Assembly (NCBI GenBank): GCA_016800925.1
Contig: JABCPU010000301.1
Coordinates: 1-64,000, forward strand
Direction of reading: 5' to 3'
From: Suillus spraguei
Lineage: Eukaryota; Basidiomycota; Agaricomycetes; Boletales; Suillaceae
Length of the DNA: 64,000 nt
Under the pieces are notes generated by a model that saw only the letters and a list, made by a program, of their open reading frames with translations, was not told where the DNA came from and ran no database searches. Numbering within the stretch: position 1 is the stretch's first letter; each line of letters starts with the position of its first letter. The position numbers were made by a program, and so were the translations under genes. Below are positions 21,022 to 31,243 of the stretch, one piece after another.

Positions 21022-23603
21022 GGGGCTCTCACCGAGCCTTAGCTGAAGAATCTTGGGACCTTACCACCTTCCAGACACCTCTCGGCACTTTTCAACTTAC
21101 TGCATTACCTATGGGATGGACAGATTCTCCCACGGTCTTTCAAAATGACGTCGCATTCATCCTTCAACATGAAATCGATATCGCACCAAATTTTCAAGAT
21201 GATGTTAATGTTCTCAGCTCTCGCACATGATATGAGCTCTTGGACGGCACTTTTGAGACCATTCCCGAGAATTCCGGCATTCGACGATTCATTTGGGAGC
21301 ACTGCTTAGATGTGAATAGAGTTTTACACCGTCTTAAGCATGCAGGAGCCACGGTCTCAGCAAAGAAGCTTTTTAGTTGTGTACCTGAGGTTATCATTGT
21401 CGGCCAGCGCTGTACTTATGAGGGACGCATTCCCAATGACTCGAAAGTCGTCAAGATCAAGAACTGGCCTCCCTGCACGACACGATCTGAAGTCCGTGGA
21501 TTTTCAGGCACTGCAGGAACAGTCCGCAACTGGATTAAGAACTACGCCCTACTCGCATGCCCGCTTACTAATCTCACTCGCAATGCTGTGCCTTTTGTTT
21601 GGGATGAAAATGCGCAGACCTCCATGAACACCCTTAAACATGCCATCATTAATTCACCCGCTATTCGACCCATCAATTATCATAGCTCTAATCCCGTCAT
21701 TCTAGCCGTCGACTCCTCCCATATTGCCTACGGTTGGATTCTGCTTCAGCTCGACAACGAAAATTGTCGTCGACCATCTCGTTTCGGCTCGATTACTTGG
21801 AATGACCGAGAATCTTGCTACTCACAAGCAAAAATCGAACTTTATGGTCTATTTCGCGCACTCAAAGCTACCAAAGACTGGACAATCGGAATCAAGAATT
21901 TTATTATCGAAGTTGACGCAAAATATATTAAGGGTATGCTCAATAACCCTGACATTCAGCCAAACGCAGCTGTTAATCGTTGGATCGCAGGAATCTTATT
22001 ATTTGACTTCATGCTCAAACATGTTTTGGGATCGAAGCACACTGGCCCTGATGGTCTCTCACGCCATCGTCAAGCACTGGAAGATGAAGATTTCGACGAA
22101 GAAGATTTGGGAGAAGTTGAAGAGTGGATAGATGAAGTCCTTAGCTATGGGATATGGACAGTGATGGATTCTCACAACGGAAGTCTCGGAATGATGACCA
22201 AGGCTCAGGTTTTCAATTCTATGAAAGCCAACATCAGTACTGACCTTGAATTCCCGTGCAACGAAGGTTCCAAATGGTGCGATGATGACCTTCGGGCCAT
22301 TCAGCATTATCTCGAGACGCTCGCATTACCTTCGGGTATGCAGCTCTCAGCTCACTCTCGTTTTCTTAAATGAGCAGCACAATTTTTTGTTCATAATACA
22401 CAACTTTGGCGTCGTAATTCTGCAGGTCGTCATCAACTCATCATTTTCCAAAATGACCGCTCTCGAATTCTCCAGCAGACTCACGACAATCTTGGACATA
22501 AAGGTTTCTATTCAACTCGAAAAACCATTGCTGATCGTTTTTGGTGGCCAACTCTCAATCACGACCTTTCGTGGTACCTTAAAACATGCCATCAGTGTCA
22601 GCTTCGATCTGTCGAGAAAGTTGTTCTCCCACCTACAGTTGCCATTCCCGCACCTTTGTTTCACAAAGCCTATACCAACTCAATGCATATGCCAACCTCG
22701 CACGGACATTCCTACATTGTTCAAGCTTGTTGTTCACTTTCAGCATGGCCCGAATGGCGAATGCTATGGAGAGAGACTGGTCGCATGCTGGGAAATTTTA
22801 TCTTTGAAGACTTATTGTGCCGTTGGGGAGGACTTGAAGAGATAGTTACAGACAACGGGACTCCGTTTGTGGCTGCGCTCGACTGGCTCGCATCGAAATA
22901 CCATATCTGTCACATCCGCATTTCAGCCTATAACTCTAAAGCCAATGGAATCGTCGAACGTTCGCATTGAACGATCCATGACTCACTTGTTAAAGCTTGT
23001 CAAGGTGACATCACCCAATGGCCAGTATTTGCGCCACATATCTTTTGGGCAGACCGCATCACCACTCGCAAATCGACGGGACACACGCCATTTTATATGG
23101 CGCACGGCATCGAACCTCTGCTTCCGCTCGACATAACAGAAGCAACATTCCTCATAGCTGACATCACCGAAATCATCCCTACCCACGAACTTATTGCAGC
23201 CCACGCACGACAGCTTGCCAAACGAGATGAAGACCTTGCACACATTCACAAGCGCGTCCTTGCAAGTCGTTATGCCTCTGTGAAAGATTTCGAGCGTCGT
23301 TTTTCAAACATCATCAAGGACCGACACTTTGAACCAGGCAAGCTCATTTTAGTCCTTAACAAGAAGATTGAGCCGTCGTCGAATGCAAAGTGCAAGCCAC
23401 GCTACTTTGGTCCCATGGTTGTCGTTTCACGAAACACAAACGGCGTGTATTGTCTTGCAGAGGTCGACGGCGCTGTGTCCAAGCTCAAATTTGCTGCGTT
23501 TTGTCTCATCCCCTATCACTCACATTCCCCGACTACACTCGAAGTCACTCAGATTATCGATGCAGACGCAATCACAGGGATGATAGGATTATTCAATGTA
23601 TAG
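21022..23603 (+). pseudogene. Ty3/Gypsy pol (reverse transcriptase-RNase H-integrase), 5' truncated
   Basis: One reading frame (codons in phase with 21030) runs from the KDZ end to 23603. It encodes the C-terminal half of the reverse transcriptase (TFQTPLGTFQLTALPMGW, then QDDV in place of the usual YxDD-type box). RNase H follows (ILAVDSSHIAYGWIL, then EVDAKYIKGML). The integrase has an H-H-C-C zinc finger (HDNLGHKGF..CHQCQ) and DDE-type core motifs (ADRFWWP, EEIVTDNGTPF, NGIVERSH). The frame is interrupted only by TGA codons at 21228-21230, 22371-22373 and 22968-22970, each where the family has Arg. Gag, protease and the N-terminal reverse transcriptase are missing because the KDZ element abuts here. 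Confidence 0.85.
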
Positions 23604-23644
23604 ATTTGTTTTGTGGATCGACCGAGGACGGTCGATATCTGTAG

Positions 23645-23655
23645 TTGGGGGGAGG
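23645..23655 (+). other. Polypurine tract of the truncated Gypsy element
   Basis: The purine run TTGGGGGGAGG directly precedes the LTR start TGTAGTG at 23656, the usual plus-strand primer position in LTR retrotransposons. Confidence 0.7.
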
Positions 23656-24293
23656 TGTAGTGATTACCAATTGGCTGACACCGGAAAGTGCCGTTTCGAC
23701 GCTTACCTCTACCACCATCAGCATCAATGCACTGCCAAGTCAGTCAGCACGGACCTCACCTCCTTTTCGTCTCTAATTCTTTGTCGCTACTGACTCGTTC
23801 GACCCTTATTATTCTTTGTCACCATCGCCCCATTCTCAGTTCGCCGTCTCCGAATCTGTCAAGTCCCACTATCCCGCTCTCGTCAATTTGTCAATACCAT
23901 ACCCTTTTATATCACCACTCACTCAATCGTTTCGTATGCTCTTCCCTTTCAGTCTACTCTACCCTGTCAGGCACGACGCCACTCCCTTCAGCGCCCATCA
24001 TCACATAAACAATTCGGCATAGCTATACCCGACCCTTAGTATTTCGAAGTATAAAAGTAGCCCATGTACACTCACTACGACAGGCAAATATACCAGTCTC
24101 CCAGTCTCAGTCTCAGTCTCGCACTCGCTATCTAAATTGTATCGCTATATCCATCGTTTATCGTCTCGCACTCGTCTCGATCATTATCGCATAACATTTG
24201 TTAACGCTAATCTATTTCTATAGCGTTTCAGCATCACACTAGCGGTCTCCACACCCCTTTGAACTCACAGCGAGAGCCACTTAGGTTCTTACA
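23656..24293 (+). repeat. 3' LTR of the truncated Gypsy element
   Basis: It begins TGTAGTGATTACC and ends TTCTTACA, 638 bp in all. A related LTR in minus orientation starts at 57481 (TGTAAGGACC) and shares the CCCTGTCAGG region and both ends. The tail of a Helitron Rep gene follows directly at 24294. The 5' LTR is absent, so no target duplication can be checked. Confidence 0.8.
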
Positions 24294-24692
24294 GAAATGT
24301 CCATCCCCAACTCTATGAGGCTGTGGAGAAATACATGCTTCATGGCCCCTGCTCTCCAGAATGTTGCTTGGAGAATAGATGTTGCAAAAAGCACTTTCCA
24401 AAGTCTTTCTGTGCCCAGATATTTATGAAGGAAGATGGCTATCCAGAGTATGCAAGACCTGACAATGGTCACACTGTCCAGAAGAATAACACTGTCTTTA
24501 CCAACAAAGATGTTGTTCCTCACCCTCCACAACTCCTGGTGGAATTCAACTGCCACATCAATCTTGAAGTCTGCACTTCCATCAAGTCTGTGAAATACAT
24601 CCACAAGTACATCTACAAGGGAAATGACTGTGCCACTTTGGAGATGCCAGGACCAGTGGATGAGGTCAAAACCTATCTTGACTCCAGATACA
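24294..24692 (+). pseudogene. Helitron Rep/helicase, part 1 (Rep region with tyrosine motif)
   Basis: The frame around 24323-24690 encodes a cysteine-rich stretch (HGPCSPECCLENRCCKKHFP), then CHINLEVCTS and the Rep tyrosine motif KYIHKYIYKGND, ending DSRY at 24690. Helitron Rep is the HUH endonuclease that starts rolling-circle transposition; the HUH part should lie upstream but is cut off by the Gypsy LTR at 24293. The protein continues in frame at 31244 (ISSTEAAWHIFEF) once the inserted Gypsy element and one copy of its target duplication are removed. Confidence 0.85.
24688..24692. other. Target site duplication, left copy (ATACA)
   Basis: ATACA lies immediately before the Gypsy LTR start at 24693 and again at 31239-31243 immediately after the other LTR. 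Confidence 0.9.
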
Positions 24693-25170
24693 TGTCACAA
24701 CCCACAAACGAATTAACGCAAGGGCAGAGACTAGGACTCAAACTAAGGTTATCACAGAGAGAGAGAGAGAGGAGCAAGGACGTCTTGGATTGCTACAGGT
24801 GTAGATACAAGAGGTTTGAACTAAAGAACTACTACAGCGAAACTAGCTAACTATATACATATATTGAAACTGAGATATAAACTGAGTTTGAAACTACTAA
24901 CCAATCATAAAATAGAAATGAGAATCGTACAATGTGATGGTTGTGACATTGTTATGACATCATATTCTAGAAGGTTCTAAGATCACGTGATACTATCTTA
25001 TCTTATCTTATCCGATAGCATCATAAAAGATCTCTTCATCTTCATCAGGAAGTTCGGTTATAGAAGCGGTTATAGAAATTTCGATGGAGTTTGTGTTTGT
25101 CTTAGCGCTGGGTTTAGATGCTTTAGGAAAATTGAGAAAGAGTAGTGATTTGTATTTGGAATTCGTGACA
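24693..25170 (-). repeat. 3' LTR of the chromodomain Gypsy element
   Basis: 478 bp, nearly identical to 30762-31238. The last ~100 bp of the pol frame (ending at 25070) lies within it. It contains an AGAGAGAGAG microsatellite whose length differs between the two LTRs. Confidence 0.92.
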
Positions 25171-28100
25171 TTACCCCCTCTCTAGGATGAGCGTCATTGT
25201 GAATGTATGAAGGTCTGATGTTACGTGTTCTCCATTTCTTGAAATCTTCCGAATTAAGTATAGAACCTTGAATTCTTTTGGTTTTAGCCGCCGTGGGATT
25301 CTTTTTGTGAAACTCCGCTATAAGAATCGGGGAATTCTTTACGTTTTCTTCTGGTTCCCATGTCGACTCTTCTATCAGATATCCTTCCCATTTTACTCGG
25401 TATTGCAGCTTTCCTCGGAATAATCGGCTATCTAATACTTCTTCTACAACAAATTCTTCCTGATCGTCAACTATGTCAGGAGGTGGTTGGGTGGGTTGAG
25501 AATGAGGGATCATTTGAGATGCATAGTATGGGGTGAGTAATTGAACATGAAAAACCGGATGGATCTGATAATTTGCTGGCAATTTCAATTTATAGTTCAC
25601 CTCGCCAATCTTCTCTAGTATTTCAAAGGGCCCAAGACGACGATCTGACAATTTTTGACTTGGACGATGTTGTTTAATGTTTTTTGCGTCTAGCCAGACT
25701 TTGTCTCCCTTTTTATACTGTGGTGCGTCTTTTACTCCTTTGTCATAGAACCGTTTCATTCGTTCATTGACTAGTTTCAAAGTATTTTCCGCATCATCTC
25801 TTGCTTCTTTCATTTGATCCACTCTTTCATCGGCAACAGGAATATGGGAGTTGGAATTAGGAGATATCGTGAATTCTGGATTATATCCATATAGAACTTT
25901 GAAAGGGCTATGACCAGTGACTGTGATTGCATTATTATGCGAGAATTCTGCAATCGGTAACCAAGATACCCAATCATTTTGTCTATAAGAGGTAAACAGG
26001 CGTAAATATTGTTCAACTTCTTGATTTACACGTTCTGTTTGTCCGTCGTATGGGGATGATAGGCGGTCGAAGCAGACCATTTTGTGCCTAATCTTTTTGA
26101 CATTTGTCCCATAAATTTCGATACGAACTGTGTTCCTCTATCTGAAATCACTTTCTTTGGTGTTCCATGATGTTTCCATACATTCTTTAAAAATAGCTCG
26201 GCAATTTCCTTCGAGTCTACTTCTTTATTGGTGGGAATGAAGTGTGCTTGTTTCGTAAATCGATCAACGACAACAAAAATGCTATCACACCCTTCACTCT
26301 TTGGTAGGTCCACAATCAGGTCACATGTAATCGTTTGCCAAGGTCCTTCTGGAACTTCATTTGGCTGTAAAAGTCCCGTCGGTTTACTAGGATAGACCTT
26401 TGTTTGTCTGCAACGATCACAACCATCTACATAATCGTGAACACTTTTTGTCATCATTGGCCACCAATAATTTCTGGAAATCAATTCTAAGGTTTTGGCA
26501 TGTCCAGGATGTCCAGCCGGTGGTGAGTCATGGAATAACTCTAGAATTTCTCGGTGGATTTCTTTATCGTTTGGAACATAGACCAATCCTCAGAATAACA
26601 CCAATCCATCTTGAACATTCCATTCTTCGACTCCTCTACGCAATTGCACTGGTGCTGCTTTTAATGTTTCTAGCGCTTTCATCACTTCAGGCTCTCGTTC
26701 TGTACTTTGTCTAATCTTTTTGAGAAGAGATTTTTCTCCTTCTATAAGAACTTGGCCTCGTTTAGCAGCATTGATTTTGAAAAATTCCAGTTTAAGCAAA
26801 ATGCGATCAGAATTGTCGTTTTCTACCCCCCCTCTGTGGTCTGATCTCCGAGACAGACGATCGGCCTTATCATTGACTACACCAGGCTTATGTTGGAGTG
26901 TAAATTCATACTCCGCCAGGAACAGACTCCATCTGGCTTGCCTTCGTGTCAATTTTTGACTCGTCATGAAATACTCAAGATTCTTATGATCAGTCCAGAT
27001 CTCCACAGGTTGAGGTGCTCCCTGCACATAGTGCCTCCACTCTTCTAACGCTCAAATGATTGCTAACAATTCTTTGTCATGAATGTCATAATTTCGTTCT
27101 GCATCATTCATTGACTTTGAATAATAAGCGACAGGATGCCATAGTCCGTCTTCCATCTGTTGAGAAAGTACTGCACCAGATGCATAGTCAGAAGCATCGG
27201 TCTCTATTCTTTTCTTTTTCTCAACATCTGGCATTACTAGGAGCGGAGCTTCTGTGAATCGTTTCTTTAATTCATCAAATGCATGTTGTTTCTCCGTCCA
27301 ATTCCATGGAACATCTTTTCTTAGCAAATCATTCATTGGTCTGGCTATATCCAAGAACCCCAGTATGAATCTTCAATAGAAGTTGGCAAAACCCATGAAT
27401 GCTTGTATGTCTTTTACGCATTTGGGAACAGGCCATTTTAATACTCCTTCTACTTTCACAGGATCCATAGATACATTGCCTTTTTCCACGATCAACCCTA
27501 ATAATTCGACTTTAGACTGTTCGAAACTACATTTCTCTGGTTTTAAGAACAGGTCGTTATCTTTTAATCGTTTGAGTACTTCTCGTATGACTTTTCGGTG
27601 TTGCTCCTTATTTCCATTTGTAAAGACCAAGATGTCATCGATGTAGACAATGACCGTCTTTCCATCAATGAGATCTCTAAATATTTCGTTCATCATGGTC
27701 TGGAAAGTTGCTGGAGAATTTGTCAACCCAAAATACATTATGGTTGGTTCATGGTGACCAAAAGGCGTTTTGAAGGCTGCTTTCCACTCGTCTCCTTCTT
27801 TCATCCGAATATTATTGTATCCCCATCGTACATCCATTTTAGAGTACATTGTGGCACCAGTTAAAGCATCAATTAGATCTTGAGATCTCGGTAAAGGATA
27901 CGCATTTTTGACCGTTTTCTCATTGAGCTTTCTATAGTCCATTACTGGTCGTAATTTGCCATCTTTTTTTGGCCACAAAGAAGAAAGGTGCTGCAACAGG
28001 AGATTGTGAATCTCTAATACATCCTAATGCAGTTTCGGCTTTTAACCAATCTTTCAGTGTGTCCATTTCTTTGGGTGATAAAGGATACAGTTTTGCATTC

Positions 28101-28783
28101 GGTGGAAGATCATTCTCATCTTTGAGATCTATCGCATGATCCCATTTCTTTCTTTCAGGAAATCTCTTTGATTCCTCTTCTGAGAATACACCCAGGTAAT
28201 CGTGAAGCCAGTCTGGAACCATTTCTTCTACAGACTTTTTCTTCTTAGTAGCTTCCTCTGCTACTTTTTGTTCTGTGGCGATAGAAGCTTTATATCTAAT
28301 CTATTCATTCTTTGGACTATCTTCATCCTCTATTTCTTCAACCATCGCCCTCTTCTTCGCCATGCCTTTGTCGTCATCTTCCTCTTCCGTGGGAATCAGA
28401 TCTGGCAAGTCACCCTGTTTTTGGGTTTTTCGTTTTTCTCTATTTTTTTGTCTTTTTTCTTTTTTAGTCTCACACTTGATTGGGCATCGTGTAAGAGCAA
28501 ATCGTCCTGCGTTCCAATCAATCTCCGGATTATGATACCTTAGCCAATCTATACCGATAATAACATCATCGCTTCCTAGATCTGTAACCATGAAGGCTGC
28601 TTTGTCTTCTTCATGATCTCCAATCTTTAATCCTATTTCAGCGAATCTTGTCATAGCTCCAGCGGCATTTAAGGAACCATCAATGTTCTTGACTGGTATG
28701 GGACACAATAATTTACGACACCGAACATCATTGTTCTTCACAAATCTTTCGCTTATAAATAATGTTGATGCACCACAATCCAC
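25070..28783 (-). pseudogene. Gypsy pol: protease, reverse transcriptase, RNase H, integrase, chromodomain
   Basis: Reading downward, the protease carries DCGASTLFI (28783). Reverse transcriptase has KLNEKTVKNAYPLPR, KTPFGHHEPTIMYFGLTN and IVYIDDILVF (about 27650). RNase H has RIETDASDYASGAVLSQ and IWTDHKNLEYF. The integrase zinc finger is AGHPGHAKT..CDRCRQTK, and its core is FVVVDRFTKQAHFIP and VISDRGTQF. The chromodomain is VEEVLDSRLFRGKLQYRVKW with the WEPEENV end. Breaks are a TAG at 28301-28303, a frameshift in an A-run at about 27965, TGA codons at 27373-27375, 27052-27054 and 26590-26592 (all expected Arg), and a one-base frameshift at about 26045. The frame continues into the 3' LTR and stops at 25070. 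Confidence 0.92.
25171..25184 (-). other. Polypurine tract of the chromodomain Gypsy element
   Basis: On the minus strand a purine-rich run containing AGAGAGGGGGTAA lies directly upstream of the 3' LTR start. Confidence 0.7.
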
Positions 28784-28947
28784 AAGTGCTTTTACGTCTG
28801 CTTGTCTGTTCTTTCCTTTCAGTGTAATTGGAATGTAAAAATGCTCTGATTTGGATCATATATACACTTCCGTTACATCTGAAAAACTAGAAAGAATAGA
28901 GAATCAATTGTTTGGGTCTAGGTCTGCAGACTCTGACTTCAACCCTT

Positions 28948-29985
28948 CTAAAAACCCTTGCCTTCTTTGGAGGATAACCAGTCCTTGAACCATTTAGGCG
29001 CGGTTTCTTCTTCGGCAGATGATGCCTTCACTTGCGCTGATTTCGGCGCTTCTTTACAGTTCCTAGCCATGTGGCCTTCTCCACCGCATCTGTAACATTT
29101 GAAAGCACCAGGCTTTCCTTGCGGTTTGGGGGCATTCTTTTGCCTTCCGGAGTCGACATCCATAGTGTCACTGTTACTGGGTCCAGCCCTTGATGAAGAA
29201 GGAACTCCACTGTTAGATTTAGGAGTCCACCAGGTGTTTCACTTCTTCTCTGCATCCAACTCTTCAAAGTTTTGCCCAATTTCTACTGCTCTTTCGACCA
29301 ATTTATTGAAAGTGTTCTTGTCTTTGAGCGCAACATGAGCGAGTTGTTCTTTGATCTGGGTTTGTAGACCAGATCGGAGTTTGAGGCAGAGGTCGTAGTC
29401 TGAGAAGTTTGTGAATACCGACTTTTGTTTGAAGGATGCAACGTATTCTGGAACAGAACTAGATCCTTGCCTAAGGGTCTCTAATTCTCTGATGGCCTTT
29501 GCTTCTTTGTTCTCATCTTTAAACATGCGTGAGAACTCCTCTAAGAAGTCTTTGAAGTCCAATTCTCCTGCAGCTTGTTTCTTAACATAAGGTTCTGCCC
29601 ATTTTCCGGCATTTCCCTTAAGATAAGACAACATTAAGCTGAGATGTTGTTGTTGCGTTGCATTGGGATATTGTGTGAGGTAGAGGGATACTTGTGCCAA
29701 GAATGTTTCGACGTCGATGGAATCTTTTCCTCCAGTGAACTCTGTTGGCTTCGCAATTTTAGGAGCTCCTCCTGTTGATGTAGGTTTTGCTTCCAATTCA
29801 TCAATTCTTTCCCTATATTGACGAAGTTCTTCGTGGAGTTTTTCATTCTGGTCTTGTAAGACATCATTCATATTCCTGAGTCTTTGAACTTGCTCTTGGA
29901 CTGGAGCAATCGCAACATTGATAGCATTTGCGATATACTCAGCCAAAGCTTGTTCGTTGTGAATGGTAGTGGCAGGAGCAGACAT
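28948..29985 (-). pseudogene. Gypsy gag with CCHC zinc knuckle
   Basis: From the ATG at 29985, an N-terminal coiled coil (VQEQVQRLRNMNDVLQDQNE) is followed by the capsid-like retrotrans_gag region (KDSIDVETFLAQVSLYL). A nucleocapsid zinc knuckle CYRCGGEGHMARNC lies near 29095-29055, and the frame ends at 28948. One in-frame TGA at 29239-29241 lies between capsid and knuckle; a Trp codon is the likely original. The pol frame starts downstream in a different phase. Confidence 0.88.
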
Positions 29986-30761
29986 AGTACCAGTTGTTTT
30001 CTGGAACCCAATGTACTGATGTCTGTGGTTGACTAGTCGTAACGGTCAACCCGAATAGGAAAGATGGTGAAAAGGAGATGGGAAAAGAAGTATGTAAATG
30101 GAAAACTGAGCGGTCCCCGATATCTGATCAGATCTACCACGTACTCAGGTCCTAAAGGGTTCTTTAATCAACCCAACTAGGCGCTTCCCTATTTACTAAC
30201 TAAGAAAACTATAGTAAAGGTTTTTGTAATCTTCCAAGTGGGAAAAACTCGAGGGACACGGTGCTCTTCCAGCCGAAGCTTACAAGCGACCAGTCTATCT
30301 TGAACAACGAGGCAATTTTACTAAATACTTCGAAGAAGACTAGACCTTCTATCGTATGAAGAGAAAACTATCATAAAAAGGAAACTATCATAGAGCTCAG
30401 CAGGCAGGGTCTTGGGCCAGCACTGAGGTCACGGATCGAACACCTAATGTTGCTCATCCACCATCTACTAGCAGCAGCAATGTAAGGCTGGGCCTGGTAG
30501 AGGTCTACTAACTACAAAAGACTATTGGTAGAAAATGCGCTCAAATGAGCAAAGGGAAGAAGAAAGATCGCGACTTTTTTAGGGTCGGGCAAGACAAAAC
30601 GTTTTGTACTGGCCTGTAAGTGTGAGTGCTTTTACAGACGCGTACAGAAGATGATAAGAGACTTCTGAGAGTCGTCTACAATGGTACTATCGTTGAAGAG
30701 GAATCCAGAAGAAAAGTATGCAGTGGTATGCGAGTCGGAGTCCCCTAAAGTTCAAACCTAA
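29986..30761 (-). other. Untranslated leader of the chromodomain Gypsy element
   Basis: 776 bp between the 5' LTR (30762) and the gag ATG (29985). It has no reading frame of note. A classical tRNA primer-binding site next to the LTR was not recognised. Confidence 0.6.
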
Positions 30762-31238
30762 TGTCACAACCCACAAACGAATTAATGCAAGGGCAGAGAC
30801 TAGGACTCAAACTAAGGTTATCACAGAGAGAGAGAGAGGAGCAAGGACGTCTTGGATTGCTACAGGTGTAGATACAAGAGGTTTGAACTAAAGAACTACT
30901 ACAGCGAAACTAGCTAACTATATACATATATTGAAACTGAGATATAAACTGAGTTTGAAACTACTAACCAATCATAAAATAGAAATGAGAATCGTACAAT
31001 GTGATGGTTGTGACATTGTTATGACATCATATTCTAGAAGGTTCTAAGATCACGTGATACTATCTTATCTTATCTTATCCGATAGCATCATAAAAGATCT
31101 CTTCATCTTCATCAGGAAGTTCGGTTATAGAAGCGGTTATAGAGATTTCGATGGAGTTTGTGTTTGTCTTAGCGCTGGGTTTAGATGCTTTAGGAAAATT
31201 GAGAAAAGAGTAGTGATTTGTATTTGGAATTCATGACA
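30762..31238 (-). repeat. 5' LTR of the chromodomain Gypsy element
   Basis: 477 bp, nearly identical to 24693-25170, ending at 31238. It is followed by the second copy of the ATACA target duplication at 31239-31243. Confidence 0.92.
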
Positions 31239-31243
31239 ATACA

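Larger units (their letters stand above)
24693..31238 (-). mobile_element. Chromodomain Ty3/Gypsy retrotransposon (6.5 kb, both LTRs) inserted in the Helitron
   Basis: LTRs of 478 bp (24693-25170) and 477 bp (30762-31238), each TGTCACAACC..ATGACA or GTGACA, differ at only a handful of positions. The 5 bp duplication ATACA flanks both. On the minus strand the order is leader, gag with zinc knuckle, protease, reverse transcriptase, RNase H, integrase and chromodomain, as in chromoviruses. The coding region carries several stops and two frameshifts, although the LTRs indicate a recent insertion. Confidence 0.93.

Noticed and set aside
21020..21030. Target site duplication flanking the KDZ element
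   Set aside because: The bases after 21019 (AAGGGGCT) do not match those before 2729 or 2672 (ACATATTA). No duplication can be claimed.
30720..30761. Primer-binding site next to the 5' LTR of the chromodomain Gypsy element
   Set aside because: The sequence following the LTR does not clearly match the 3' end of a tRNA I can identify, so I do not call it.
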